Below, one piece after another: positions 53,255-61,008 of a stretch of 64,000 bases of DNA; positions within the stretch are counted from its first letter, which is position 1, and every line of letters begins with the position of its first letter. The notes under the pieces were generated by a model. It saw only the letters and a program-made list of their open reading frames with translations. It did not search any database and was not told the origin of the DNA. The position numbers and the translations under genes are program-made. The stretch spans positions 1-64,000 of the forward strand of contig CAMLFH010000019.1 in assembly GCA_946479285.1 (NCBI GenBank), given 5' to 3'. The DNA is from an uncultured Flavobacteriales bacterium (GTDB lineage Bacteria > Bacteroidota > Bacteroidia > Flavobacteriales > Crocinitomicaceae).

Positions 53255-53905
53255 TTAAAAGATCATATCATTTCGATCAAGGATCTTCTTGATCTCAACT
53301 CCCATCGAATCAATGAATTCAGCTCTTACTTTGCGGGGAACATCTTCATCAATCACTTCACAGTTCACGTAGTTGTACTTCCCGTCTTTCCAGCGAAACA
53401 AACAGTTATAGTAAGTGATGTTATTATTGATATTATCCGGGAAACGAATCAACAAGTCATTATAACCAGTTGCCGATTCACGCTCTTCAATCAGATTTCC
53501 ATTGAAGCCGTTCAGTTTCACCAATGCTTCTCCTTCCCGCTCAAAAATCAGCAATCTTCTCAATGGAAAGCCATTTACTCCGGCTTTGATCAACAATTTA
53601 AAACCATCCTTCAAGGGAGTCTGCTTATTCAATTTAAAGAAACGAAAGTATTTCGGACTGCATGTCGGGTGTTCCGGATCATCGTCTGAAGCTGCCTTTG
53701 GATCACAAAGATGCAGTTCCTTCAATAATTCGGTTTCCACCTTAGATCCAAAAGCGTTTGAATTAAAATCCGTACTGATGGTATTGTCAACCTTTTCCTT
53801 TTCGGGAGAATGTCTGTGCTCAATGGTAATCTCATCATCCGCGTCATCGTCACACGAAAAAACAAGTAGAAAAAGTGGAAGAAGGTATACCAATTTGAAT
53901 CTCAT
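53255..53905 (-). CDS. Acidic lipoprotein, probable surface-exposed
   Basis: The 216-residue protein has a lipobox VFSC (Cys18) directly followed by DDDADDEITIE. A cluster of Asp/Glu just behind the Cys resembles the lipoprotein export signal that sends Bacteroidetes lipoproteins to the cell surface. The rest has no recognised domain; a HLCDPKAASDDDPEHPTCSP segment holds two Cys. It lies 15 nt behind the HMG-CoA lyase gene on the same strand. Confidence 0.65.
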   Translation of the reverse strand: MRFKLVYLLPLFLLVFSCDDDADDEITIEHRHSPEKEKVDNTISTDFNSNAFGSKVETELLKELHLCDPKAASDDDPEHPTCSPKYFRFFKLNKQTPLKDGFKLLIKAGVNGFPLRRLLIFEREGEALVKLNGFNGNLIEERESATGYNDLLIRFPDNINNNITYYNCLFRWKDGKYNYVNCEVIDEDVPRKVRAEFIDSMGVEIKKILDRNDMIF

Positions 53906-53920
53906 GGAATGTTTACTTAA

Positions 53921-54775
53921 TTAATGAAAGATATTGGCAGAAGTTACAAATGCTTTTGAAAAGCAATCCGGATCTATTCCTGTATCGATTCCCTTTTCTT
54001 TAAACCAATCAAGCATGCGTTCTGTGGGCATATTCCCGGTCAATTCATCTTTTGCCATCGGACAGCCTCCATAACCTTTAATAGCTCCTTCAAAATAACG
54101 GCAACCACCCTCGTAAGCTGCCTGGGTTAATTGAGAAGCATTTTCCTTTAAAGTATGTAAATGTGCTGAGATCTGAGTCTCCGGGAATTCTGTTGAAATT
54201 GTTGAAAAAACCTGCTTCACCAATTCCGGAGTTGCAGCACCGATGGTATCTGCCAGGGAAAGACGGGAAACTTCAAACAACTGTGTTAATCGTTCTGTCC
54301 ACGTAACGATCAAGTCTGCAGACCAGGCATCTCCGTATGGGTTTCCGAATCCCATCGAGAGGTAGAGCATCAATTCTTTATTTTCTTTGTGACAGATATT
54401 AGCAATTGCTTCAACCCGTCTCAATGATTCATCGATCGTAGCATTGGTATTCCTGATCTGAAAAGTTTCCGAAATGCTAAAAGGATATGCTAAAAAATGA
54501 ATCCGTTCAAATTTAGCGGCATCTTCAGCACCTCTTTCATTTGGAATAACTGCCAGCAATTTGGTTTCACTCTCATCCAAACCTTCCAGTACTGTAGCTG
54601 TATCCCGCATTTGAGGAATTGCTTTTGGAGAAACAAAACTTCCGAAATCCAGTGTATCAAATCCACATTTCAATAACTGGTTTAAATAATTAATCTTATC
54701 TGCAGTATCAATCCAATCCTTGATTCCCTGCATAGCATCCCTCGGGCACTCTGTAATAAAGACGCGATTATCCAT
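53921..54775 (-). CDS. Hydroxymethylglutaryl-CoA lyase-like (HMGL family) protein
   Basis: The 284-residue TIM-barrel protein has [12 protein letters not shown] at the start, [15 protein letters not shown] (about 46-60), [14 protein letters not shown], and [19 protein letters not shown] at the C-terminus, where the active-site Cys lies. The usual first motif is VEVGPRDGLQ; here the EVG is replaced by ECP, so the exact substrate is uncertain. The lyase splits HMG-CoA in leucine degradation. It overlaps pyrD by 8 nt, an unusual partner. Confidence 0.82.
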   Translation of the reverse strand: MDNRVFITECPRDAMQGIKDWIDTADKINYLNQLLKCGFDTLDFGSFVSPKAIPQMRDTATVLEGLDESETKLLAVIPNERGAEDAAKFERIHFLAYPFSISETFQIRNTNATIDESLRRVEAIANICHKENKELMLYLSMGFGNPYGDAWSADLIVTWTERLTQLFEVSRLSLADTIGAATPELVKQVFSTISTEFPETQISAHLHTLKENASQLTQAAYEGGCRYFEGAIKGYGGCPMAKDELTGNMPTERMLDWFKEKGIDTGIDPDCFSKAFVTSANIFH

Positions 54776-55817
54776 GTGCTATTTTCTTTCTTTCTTTTAG
54801 AACTGCCTTATTAATTTGTTTTACCAAAGCAGGTCCTTTGTAAATAAATCCGGAATAAACCTGAACCAAACTGGCACCGGCGGATAGCTTTTCAATGGCA
54901 TCTTGAGCAGAATAAATACCCCCGACACCAATGATCGGGAACGTTCCGTTAGACTTTTGAAACAAATAACTAATTACTTCAGTTGCTCGTTTTGTCAAAG
55001 GTTTTCCGGAAACTCCTCCTGCACCAGTAGATTCGATTATGCTCTTTGAAGTTACTAAATTTCCGCGTTCAATGGTTGTGTTTGTAGCAATTACTCCTGC
55101 AATTTTTGTTTCGCTAACAATGCCCACAATGTCATCCAGCTGGGAATCAGTCAAGTCCGGAGCTATTTTAAGAAAGATTGGTTTTGAAGAATTTATTTTA
55201 ATTCGCTCATCCATCAGGGTCTGAAGCAAATTTGTGAGTGGTTCTTTATCTTGAAGTTCTCGTAAGTTCGGTGTGTTTGGAGAAGAAACATTCACTACAA
55301 AGTAATCTACGTGAGGTTCCAGCGCATGGTAACATTTCAAATAGTCGGAAGTTGCCTCTTCATTCGGGGTCACTTTATTCTTTCCGATATTCCCTCCGAT
55401 GATACACTCCGGATCCAGTTTTTTCAAGCGCTCAACAATCACATCCGCACCATCATTATTGAATCCCATTCGATTAATGATAGCCTGATCTTCTAACAAG
55501 CGGAATAAACGTGGTTTCGGATTTCCTTCCTGGCCAACCGGAGTAACTGTTCCAATCTCTACAAAACCAAAACCACAAGCGGCCAACTCATTGATCCGCA
55601 AAGCGTTTTTATCAAATCCGGCAGCCAGTCCAACAGGATTCGGGAAGGTAATTCCGGCGACTGTTGTTTCCAACAGCGGGTTTTTAACGCAATAAATAGA
55701 CTTCCAAATTGGTTTTACAAAAGGTACTTTCAGCCAGAAGCCAAGCAGTCTAAATGTAAAATAGTGAACTTTTTCGGGGTCAAATTTAAAAAGAAACCAT
55801 CTTAACAAAGGGTACAT
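54768..55817 (-). CDS. pyrD: Dihydroorotate dehydrogenase (quinone), class 2
   Basis: With start ATG 55817 the product has 349 residues. It has the N-terminal membrane-associating helices of class 2 enzymes ([20 protein letters not shown]), the FMN barrel with AAGFDKNA, and the catalytic-Ser motif [14 protein letters not shown]. It oxidises dihydroorotate with quinone in pyrimidine synthesis at the inner membrane. The frame starting at 55847 adds ten unlikely residues. It overlaps the HMGL-type gene by 8 nt. Confidence 0.95.
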   Translation of the reverse strand: MYPLLRWFLFKFDPEKVHYFTFRLLGFWLKVPFVKPIWKSIYCVKNPLLETTVAGITFPNPVGLAAGFDKNALRINELAACGFGFVEIGTVTPVGQEGNPKPRLFRLLEDQAIINRMGFNNDGADVIVERLKKLDPECIIGGNIGKNKVTPNEEATSDYLKCYHALEPHVDYFVVNVSSPNTPNLRELQDKEPLTNLLQTLMDERIKINSSKPIFLKIAPDLTDSQLDDIVGIVSETKIAGVIATNTTIERGNLVTSKSIIESTGAGGVSGKPLTKRATEVISYLFQKSNGTFPIIGVGGIYSAQDAIEKLSAGASLVQVYSGFIYKGPALVKQINKAVLKERKKIAHG

Positions 55818-55849
55818 TCGATTAATTTGTACCAAAGGTAAAAACACAA

Positions 55850-55881
55850 AACGAGCTTGTCAATAGGCAAACTCGTTTTGT
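55850..55881 (-). terminator. Terminator behind the first DUF6089-like gene
   Basis: On the minus strand AAAACGAG and CTCGTTTT form an 8-bp stem around a loop of about 16 nt, followed by GTGTTTTT. It lies about 20 nt behind the stop at 55903. Confidence 0.5.
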
Positions 55882-55902
55882 TAAAAAAAAATTAAAATTG
55901 TT

Positions 55903-56847
55903 TTAGAACTTCGCTCTGTAATGACGTTTTCCAAACTTCATTGGTCCGCTTCTGGTTCCGGATTTATAAGTAATGTTTCGTGTTACCATGATATTCACAT
56001 ACAGGAAAGCATCTTTTTGCTTATCACCTCTTTGACTACCAGGGTTGAATGCTGAAGGATTGTTTGAAGGATTTGACAGGTAAGCTGCCTGAGGCCCGTA
56101 AGTTGCTCCAATGATTGCCGGATCATAATAGGTCCCATGAACATCATCGATGTAATCAGAGAATGTTTTTACATAACATGCTTCCAAACCAATTCTCCAC
56201 ATGCGGTTGATTCCCATTCGGAAACCAATACCTAAAGGAACTGTTGCTGTGATGCGTTTGTAATTTGCAGGACCATCAGGAAGACCCTGACCTTCTGTGT
56301 GCAATGGTTGCAATGCTACTCTTCCACCCTGGTACATCGCTTTTGGATTGTAATACATCGCACCGATTCCTGCAATTAAATACAATTGCTCATTGTGATC
56401 GGTAAACCCTTTTAATCCCGGGATGTTGTATCTGCGTCCGATTTTCTCATTTGCCAAAACAATGATCTCGAAACGCTGGCTTAGCATTACGAAAAACGAG
56501 CGGAAATTCAAATTTCTCATGTTTCGGATTGGCTCAGCTGTCAATGCATCATTACCACGAAGCATTCCCAGGTTTACCATGGTTGAAGTTGCGTAATAGG
56601 GATGAAAGCGGTATCTGAACGAAGCAGATCCTCCGAAGTGAGTTGAGTTAAAATCTATATCCTTCAAACTGTAGTCTGTACCAATTTGATTCGCACCACC
56701 AAGGTCTCCTAAGAAACTAGTTGCGCCAAGACCGATAGAAATTTCTTTCTTGTTCATTGCCCAATTTCGCTGTGTATTGAAATTGGAATTCTGCGCAAGT
56801 GAAATTGTTGAAACTATAGATAAAATAGTTAGAGTTATGTATTTCAT
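55903..56847 (-). CDS. Outer-membrane beta-barrel protein (DUF6089-like)
   Basis: The 314-residue protein has a signal peptide (about 1-18) and begins its mature part with a short N-terminal plug, then ISIGLGATSFLGDLGGANQ, a motif pattern that recalls DUF6089-type barrels. It is nearly the same as its paralogue at 57096-58004 (RNLNFRSFFVMLSQRFEI occurs in both). The C-terminus ends KFGKRHYRAKF, basic. No partner gene suggests a cargo. It is one of a tandem pair. Confidence 0.75.
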   Translation of the reverse strand: MKYITLTILSIVSTISLAQNSNFNTQRNWAMNKKEISIGLGATSFLGDLGGANQIGTDYSLKDIDFNSTHFGGSASFRYRFHPYYATSTMVNLGMLRGNDALTAEPIRNMRNLNFRSFFVMLSQRFEIIVLANEKIGRRYNIPGLKGFTDHNEQLYLIAGIGAMYYNPKAMYQGGRVALQPLHTEGQGLPDGPANYKRITATVPLGIGFRMGINRMWRIGLEACYVKTFSDYIDDVHGTYYDPAIIGATYGPQAAYLSNPSNNPSAFNPGSQRGDKQKDAFLYVNIMVTRNITYKSGTRSGPMKFGKRHYRAKF

Positions 56848-57095
56848 TCTAAAAATTTATGTTGTAGTAGAATCCACGACGCTAAATTAGCTTTTTATAT
56901 AACAGCCACCTAAAAACTTTGTTGCTTTTTTTTAAAAGGTAATTGTTAATGAACAAGTAACCCATTCTATTGAAGAATTTTTTCACAAATCCAAAAAAAA
57001 TGTAAAAAAGTGGTTAATGAAATGAAAGGAATTATTGTTCAATTAACAGGACATCTGCTTAATTAATAATTCGTTAACCAACTACTTTTCTAAAA

Positions 57096-58004
57096 CTAAT
57101 TGGCCCTGGATCTGTAGGTGATATTCCGGATCAATGTGATATTTGCATAAAAGAATGCATCCTTGTACTTTCCGCCCCGCTGACTTCCTGCATTGAAAGC
57201 TTCCGGAGTTTCTGAAGGATTGGATAAATAGGCAGCCTGTTGGCCGTAAGAAGCACCAATACCTGACGGATCGTAATATTCACTGCTCACATCATCTATA
57301 TAATCGGAGAACGTTTTTACATAGGTAAGTTCCAGTCCGATTCGCCACAATCTTCCGATTCCCATCCTGAATCCGATTCCCATAGGAATGGTTGCCGTGA
57401 TGCGTGTGTATTCGGCCGGACCACCTGAAAGCCCTTGTCCTTCTGTGTGTTTATCATGCAAAGTAACCCAGCTGTCTTGGTACTTTGATTTAGGATTGAA
57501 ATACATCGCTCCCACACCTCCGATCAAATACAATTGTTCGTTGTGTTGGATTACTCTGCCAGGCTTTCTTCCCAATCGTTCATTCGCCAACAAAATGATT
57601 TCAAATCGCTGGCTGAGCATCACGAAAAAAGATCGGAAATTCAGGTTCCGCATATTGCGGATAGGTTCCTGGGTAAAAGCGTCACTTCCGCGCAGCATCC
57701 CCGCATTGATCATGGTAGAGGTTGCAAAATGACGATGGAATCGATACCTGTATGAGAAAGAACCTCCAAGGTGAGTGGAATTAAGATCGATATCTTTCAA
57801 ACTGAAATTGGAAACAGCCTGGTCAGCTCCCCCCAAATCGCCTAAAAAACCGGTTGCTCCCAGTCCGATCGAAAGTTCATGTTTATTCATAGCCCAGTTT
57901 TGCTGGGTATTTAAATACTGTGCACAAGAAATCAGTGAAACCATTGAAAAAATGGTAAGAATCACGTACCTGATCCTAAAATTCAGTGTTTTAATGGCTT
58001 TCAT
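57096..58004 (-). CDS. Outer-membrane beta-barrel protein (DUF6089-like, tandem paralogue)
   Basis: The 302-residue protein has an N-terminal hydrophobic signal (about 8-28) and LSIGLGATGFLGDLGGADQ at about residue 42. It is about two-thirds identical by eye to the 55903 gene over the barrel, with the N-terminus and C-terminus differing. It sits 248 nt upstream on the strand; the gap is AT-rich, with no gene. The pair is a local duplication. Confidence 0.75.
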   Translation of the reverse strand: MKAIKTLNFRIRYVILTIFSMVSLISCAQYLNTQQNWAMNKHELSIGLGATGFLGDLGGADQAVSNFSLKDIDLNSTHLGGSFSYRYRFHRHFATSTMINAGMLRGSDAFTQEPIRNMRNLNFRSFFVMLSQRFEIILLANERLGRKPGRVIQHNEQLYLIGGVGAMYFNPKSKYQDSWVTLHDKHTEGQGLSGGPAEYTRITATIPMGIGFRMGIGRLWRIGLELTYVKTFSDYIDDVSSEYYDPSGIGASYGQQAAYLSNPSETPEAFNAGSQRGGKYKDAFFYANITLIRNITYRSRAN

Positions 58005-58080
58005 GACGATAAGTTAATACTTTCAAAAATAGTTTCCAAAAAAACTTTTCGTCAAAACGCCTTGAGCTGATTCTGCAAAA

Positions 58081-58107
58081 AAGCCCCGACATGTATCGTC
58101 GGGGCCT
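58081..58107 (-). terminator. Terminator behind the ECF sigma gene
   Basis: On the minus strand GCCCCGAC and GTCGGGGC (8 bp, GC-rich) enclose a 7-nt loop and are followed by TTTTTT. It is 9 nt behind the ECF sigma stop. Confidence 0.8.
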
Positions 58108-58114
58108 TCTCTTT

Positions 58115-58696
58115 TTAAGCTGCGTATCTGCCTAAGAAATATTCTCTTAGTTTTTCCAATGCCCTGAAAGTTTTCACCTTCGCATTGTTCTCAGTAATAC
58201 CTATTGATTCTCCGATCTCTTTAAAACTTAGCTGTTCAAAAAATCGCATCTCAATCAACTTTAATTGTTCTTCTTTTAACTTTTGCATTGCTGCTAAAAG
58301 CAAAGATTGATTGTGTTCTAATTCTTGATTGTCAAAAAATAACGTGTCGAAAATTGGAATCTGAACATGTTCCATAGAAACCGTTCTGTTCGACTGCATT
58401 TCTCGATAGGATTGGTACAATTCGCTTTTGGCTATTCTGTAAAGCCATGAACCGAACGGTACGCCGCGGTCTTCATACTTCGATAAATTCTTAATCGCCT
58501 TGATAAAGACTTGAGAAGCGACATCGTGGGCTTGCTCCGGGTCTTCCATGCGTTGTTTCAAATAGCGAAGTATTGCATCATAATACTTGCGGTACAAAGG
58601 TTCGAATCTTGCCGGATCCTCCTTTGCCTGCATCACCCATACTTGCTCCTCCTGGAGAAGTTCTGGTGACTGGTGGAAATAGACATTAACTGCCAT
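58115..58696 (-). CDS. ECF-type RNA polymerase sigma factor
   Basis: The 193-residue protein has region 2 (about 30-95, with YDAILRYLKQRMEDPEQAHDVASQ) and region 4 (about 130-180, with SFKEIGESIGITENNAKVKT). It has no regions 1 or 3. No anti-sigma gene is adjacent, unlike the sigma at 1235-1768. It is a single-gene unit with a strong terminator. Its target promoters are not visible. Confidence 0.9.
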   Translation of the reverse strand: MAVNVYFHQSPELLQEEQVWVMQAKEDPARFEPLYRKYYDAILRYLKQRMEDPEQAHDVASQVFIKAIKNLSKYEDRGVPFGSWLYRIAKSELYQSYREMQSNRTVSMEHVQIPIFDTLFFDNQELEHNQSLLLAAMQKLKEEQLKLIEMRFFEQLSFKEIGESIGITENNAKVKTFRALEKLREYFLGRYAA

Positions 58697-58858
58697 GGTA
58701 TATTTGGATTTTGGGTTTGCATAATTTTTACATTGGGGTATGACTAATATAACGGGATATTTTTCAAATTATTATCAAATGGAGAATTATCGACCGTTTT
58801 TTTAACAGTTTTTCGACGAATAGTACAATTAGTTCTATCAACTAAGTAGAATTCTCCT

Positions 58859-59857
58859 TTATTTGATCGCAGATGTATCAGTTAATGTCTTTAAAAACGA
58901 TTCTAACTGATTGATTTCTAAACCACTTAATTTAAAGGGCTTTATTGCATGAAATTTATTGGGGAAATCCGCACCTCCTTTTGAATAATGCAAAATCACC
59001 TCTTTCAGAGTACGAATACTGCCATCGTGCATGTATGGCGCAGTCAACGACACATTTCTCAAACCCGGAACTTTAAAAGTTCCCCGCTCCTTCTCAAGTC
59101 CGTTGATCCGGTATCTTCCTGCATCTGCACCGTAATCGGTGTAAAGTCCGTTGCTAACTACCGCATAGTTTGTGAAATCAGGTCCGGAATGACATTTAGT
59201 ACAATACAATTTCTGAGAAAAAAGAATCCATCCTGCTTGTTCATCTGCAGTTAAAGCCTGCTTGTTACCCGCTCTGAATCGGTCGAATTTGCTATTCCGG
59301 CTGATCAATGAACGTTCATAAGTACTTATGGCCCGTGTAATCACATATGCATCCAGTTCTCTATTGAAAATTGATCTGGCCAACTGCTTGTATTCCGGAT
59401 CTTTGGATAATTTCTGAAGCACTTCCTTCATCAAACTTCCCATTTCCAAATGATCCTGGATCGGAACCAGGACCTGTTCTTCCAGCGTTTTCACTTCGCC
59501 GTCGTACATATAACTTTTAAAGTAGGAACTATTCAGAAGACTCGGAGCATTACGCATAGCAGTTTGGCCGTTTACGCCGCGGCTTTTAGACAGACCGTCT
59601 GTAAAGGCTTTATTGGGCTGATGACAGCTGGCACAGGAAATTTCGTTATTGCGCGACAAGCGTTTGTCGAAAAAGAGTTTTTTCCCGAAAGCAATTTTGG
59701 CTGTTGTAATTGGATTGTCTGCAGGAAAAGGTACTTCTAGCCCCGGCTGGCTCAGCAGCCCTTTCTCAAGCACTGGCTTTTCCTCCGTTCCGGAACACTT
59801 CCAGCCTATAAATGCTATCAGCAATGAGAAAATAAACAAGCTTTTATTGAAATTCAT
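58859..59857 (-). CDS. Di-haem cytochrome c peroxidase (MauG/CcpA family) lipoprotein
   Basis: The 332-residue protein has a membrane-targeting N-terminus with Cys21 (possible lipoprotein) and two c-type haem-binding sites, CASCH (75-79) and CTKCH (219-223). AFGKKLFFDKRLSRNNEISC and FKVPGLRNVSLTAPYMHDG are diagnostic of the family. It detoxifies hydrogen peroxide in the periplasm with electrons from cytochrome c. No cytochrome partner is adjacent. Monocistronic. Confidence 0.93.
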   Translation of the reverse strand: MNFNKSLFIFSLLIAFIGWKCSGTEEKPVLEKGLLSQPGLEVPFPADNPITTAKIAFGKKLFFDKRLSRNNEISCASCHQPNKAFTDGLSKSRGVNGQTAMRNAPSLLNSSYFKSYMYDGEVKTLEEQVLVPIQDHLEMGSLMKEVLQKLSKDPEYKQLARSIFNRELDAYVITRAISTYERSLISRNSKFDRFRAGNKQALTADEQAGWILFSQKLYCTKCHSGPDFTNYAVVSNGLYTDYGADAGRYRINGLEKERGTFKVPGLRNVSLTAPYMHDGSIRTLKEVILHYSKGGADFPNKFHAIKPFKLSGLEINQLESFLKTLTDTSAIK

Positions 59858-59974
59858 AACACCCTAACTACTAAGTTACTATGAAAAGAGAAACTTACCT
59901 CAAAAATGATGCTTTATTAGGCATTTTATTTTTCTGTCTTAAAAAAGCAAAAGCTGCGTTAACGCTTGCTTGTA

Positions 59975-60100
59975 TCAAAAGCTGGATTTTTCCCAAATTA
60001 TTTCCGCTCTGACGTTTGTCATAATTTGGTCTTCAAAAGCTGCAATTTTCCCAAATTATTTCCGCTCTGACGTTTGTCATAATTTGGTCTTCAAAAGCTG
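59975..60100. repeat. 58-bp tandem repeat with internal hairpin, 2.2 copies
   Basis: The unit tcaaaagctg... repeats at 59975, 60033 and 60091 (58-bp spacing), with the first and second units nearly identical and the third cut short. Each full unit contains ccaaattat and ataatttgg, a 9-bp inverted repeat around a 19-nt loop holding TGAC/GTCA. A shorter relative (gtcttcaaaagct) occurs at 60141. The whole 309-bp gap between the peroxidase and methyltransferase genes has no reliable gene. Confidence 0.8.
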
Positions 60101-60166
60101 CGCTTACCTCAAACTAATACTTTGTGAAAAAGCAGTTTTCGTCTTCAAAAGCTTTGCTTTTTCTTC

Positions 60167-60940
60167 TTATTTTTTTCGAACGATGTAAAGCGCTTCGTCT
60201 TTGATAAGTCTGTAGCGCTCTATTTCTTCATCCGGCAAAGGATTATTGGCAAATGCAACTTCCACTTCAAAACCAGCTCTTTCCAACCATTGCGGATAAT
60301 CTCTTCCAAATAAACGCACGTGGTCTTTCTGCCAGAAATGTTTCTCGCGGTCTTCCGGAGAAGTGATAGTCCAATCTTCATAAGTCTCCTCACGGGAAAT
60401 ATCCTGAGGGACCTGTAAAATCCCCCATGCTCCGGGAGCCATCACACGATAAAGTTCTTTCATACATTGAAGCGCGTCATCCACATGTTCCATCACATGA
60501 TTACAAAAAACCACATCAAAACGGTTGTCTTCCAAAGGAATATGATGTAAATCGAAATGCATATCGGCAATCGGTGAAACCAAATCTCCGGTTAAATAAT
60601 CCAGGTTCTGCTGGTTCTTGAATTTTTTATGAAAGCATTGTTCCGGTGCAATGTGCAGAACTTTTAGTTTATCAGCTGTAAAAAAATTACTTTCTCTTTT
60701 TAAATAAAGCCACATCAAACGGTGTCTTTCCAAAGTTAAGTCAAACGGACAAAGCACATTCTCCCGATGCGCAACATCAGATCCGTAGGATAAGAACTTT
60801 CTGAATTTTCGTTCACATACCGGACATTCCACCTTATTTCCCTTGTAAATCAAAGGCGCGAAGAACTTAAAAATGTAGCTCAAACGGATTAAAAGCGGCC
60901 TTGGCAATTTATTAAGAAGAAACTTATATGCTTTTTTCAT
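60167..60940 (-). CDS. Class I SAM-dependent methyltransferase
   Basis: With start ATG 60940 the product has 257 residues. It has two N-terminal Cys (VECPVCERKF, about 38-47), which may bind zinc, a SAM-binding region (LKVLHIAPEQCF then DLHHIPLEDNRFDVVFCNHV, about 110-165) with HVMEHVDDAL as the post-motif. The fold is Methyltransf_11. The longer frame to 61045 would overlap the divergent oligopeptidase gene. The substrate is unknown; possibly a cell-surface lipid or sugar. Confidence 0.85.
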   Translation of the reverse strand: MKKAYKFLLNKLPRPLLIRLSYIFKFFAPLIYKGNKVECPVCERKFRKFLSYGSDVAHRENVLCPFDLTLERHRLMWLYLKRESNFFTADKLKVLHIAPEQCFHKKFKNQQNLDYLTGDLVSPIADMHFDLHHIPLEDNRFDVVFCNHVMEHVDDALQCMKELYRVMAPGAWGILQVPQDISREETYEDWTITSPEDREKHFWQKDHVRLFGRDYPQWLERAGFEVEVAFANNPLPDEEIERYRLIKDEALYIVRKK

Positions 60941-60996
60941 GAAAACAAAGTTAATAAACTCCCGAAACCGACCCACAATTCTTAAAAGAGTTCTCT

Positions 60997-61004
60997 TAAA
61001 TTTG
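60997..61004 (+). promoter_or_regulatory. Candidate -7 box TAAATTTG for oligopeptidase B
   Basis: The octamer ends 4 nt before ATG 61009, the same spacing as for mnmA. A leaderless transcript is implied. No -33 TTG at the usual distance. Confidence 0.45.
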
Positions 61005-61008
61005 TGGT

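Noticed and set aside
59975..60100. CRISPR array or small gene (a 72-codon frame covers 59970-60188)
   Set aside because: Only 2.2 contiguous units without unique spacers, and the frame is a by-product of the repeat with no start context.
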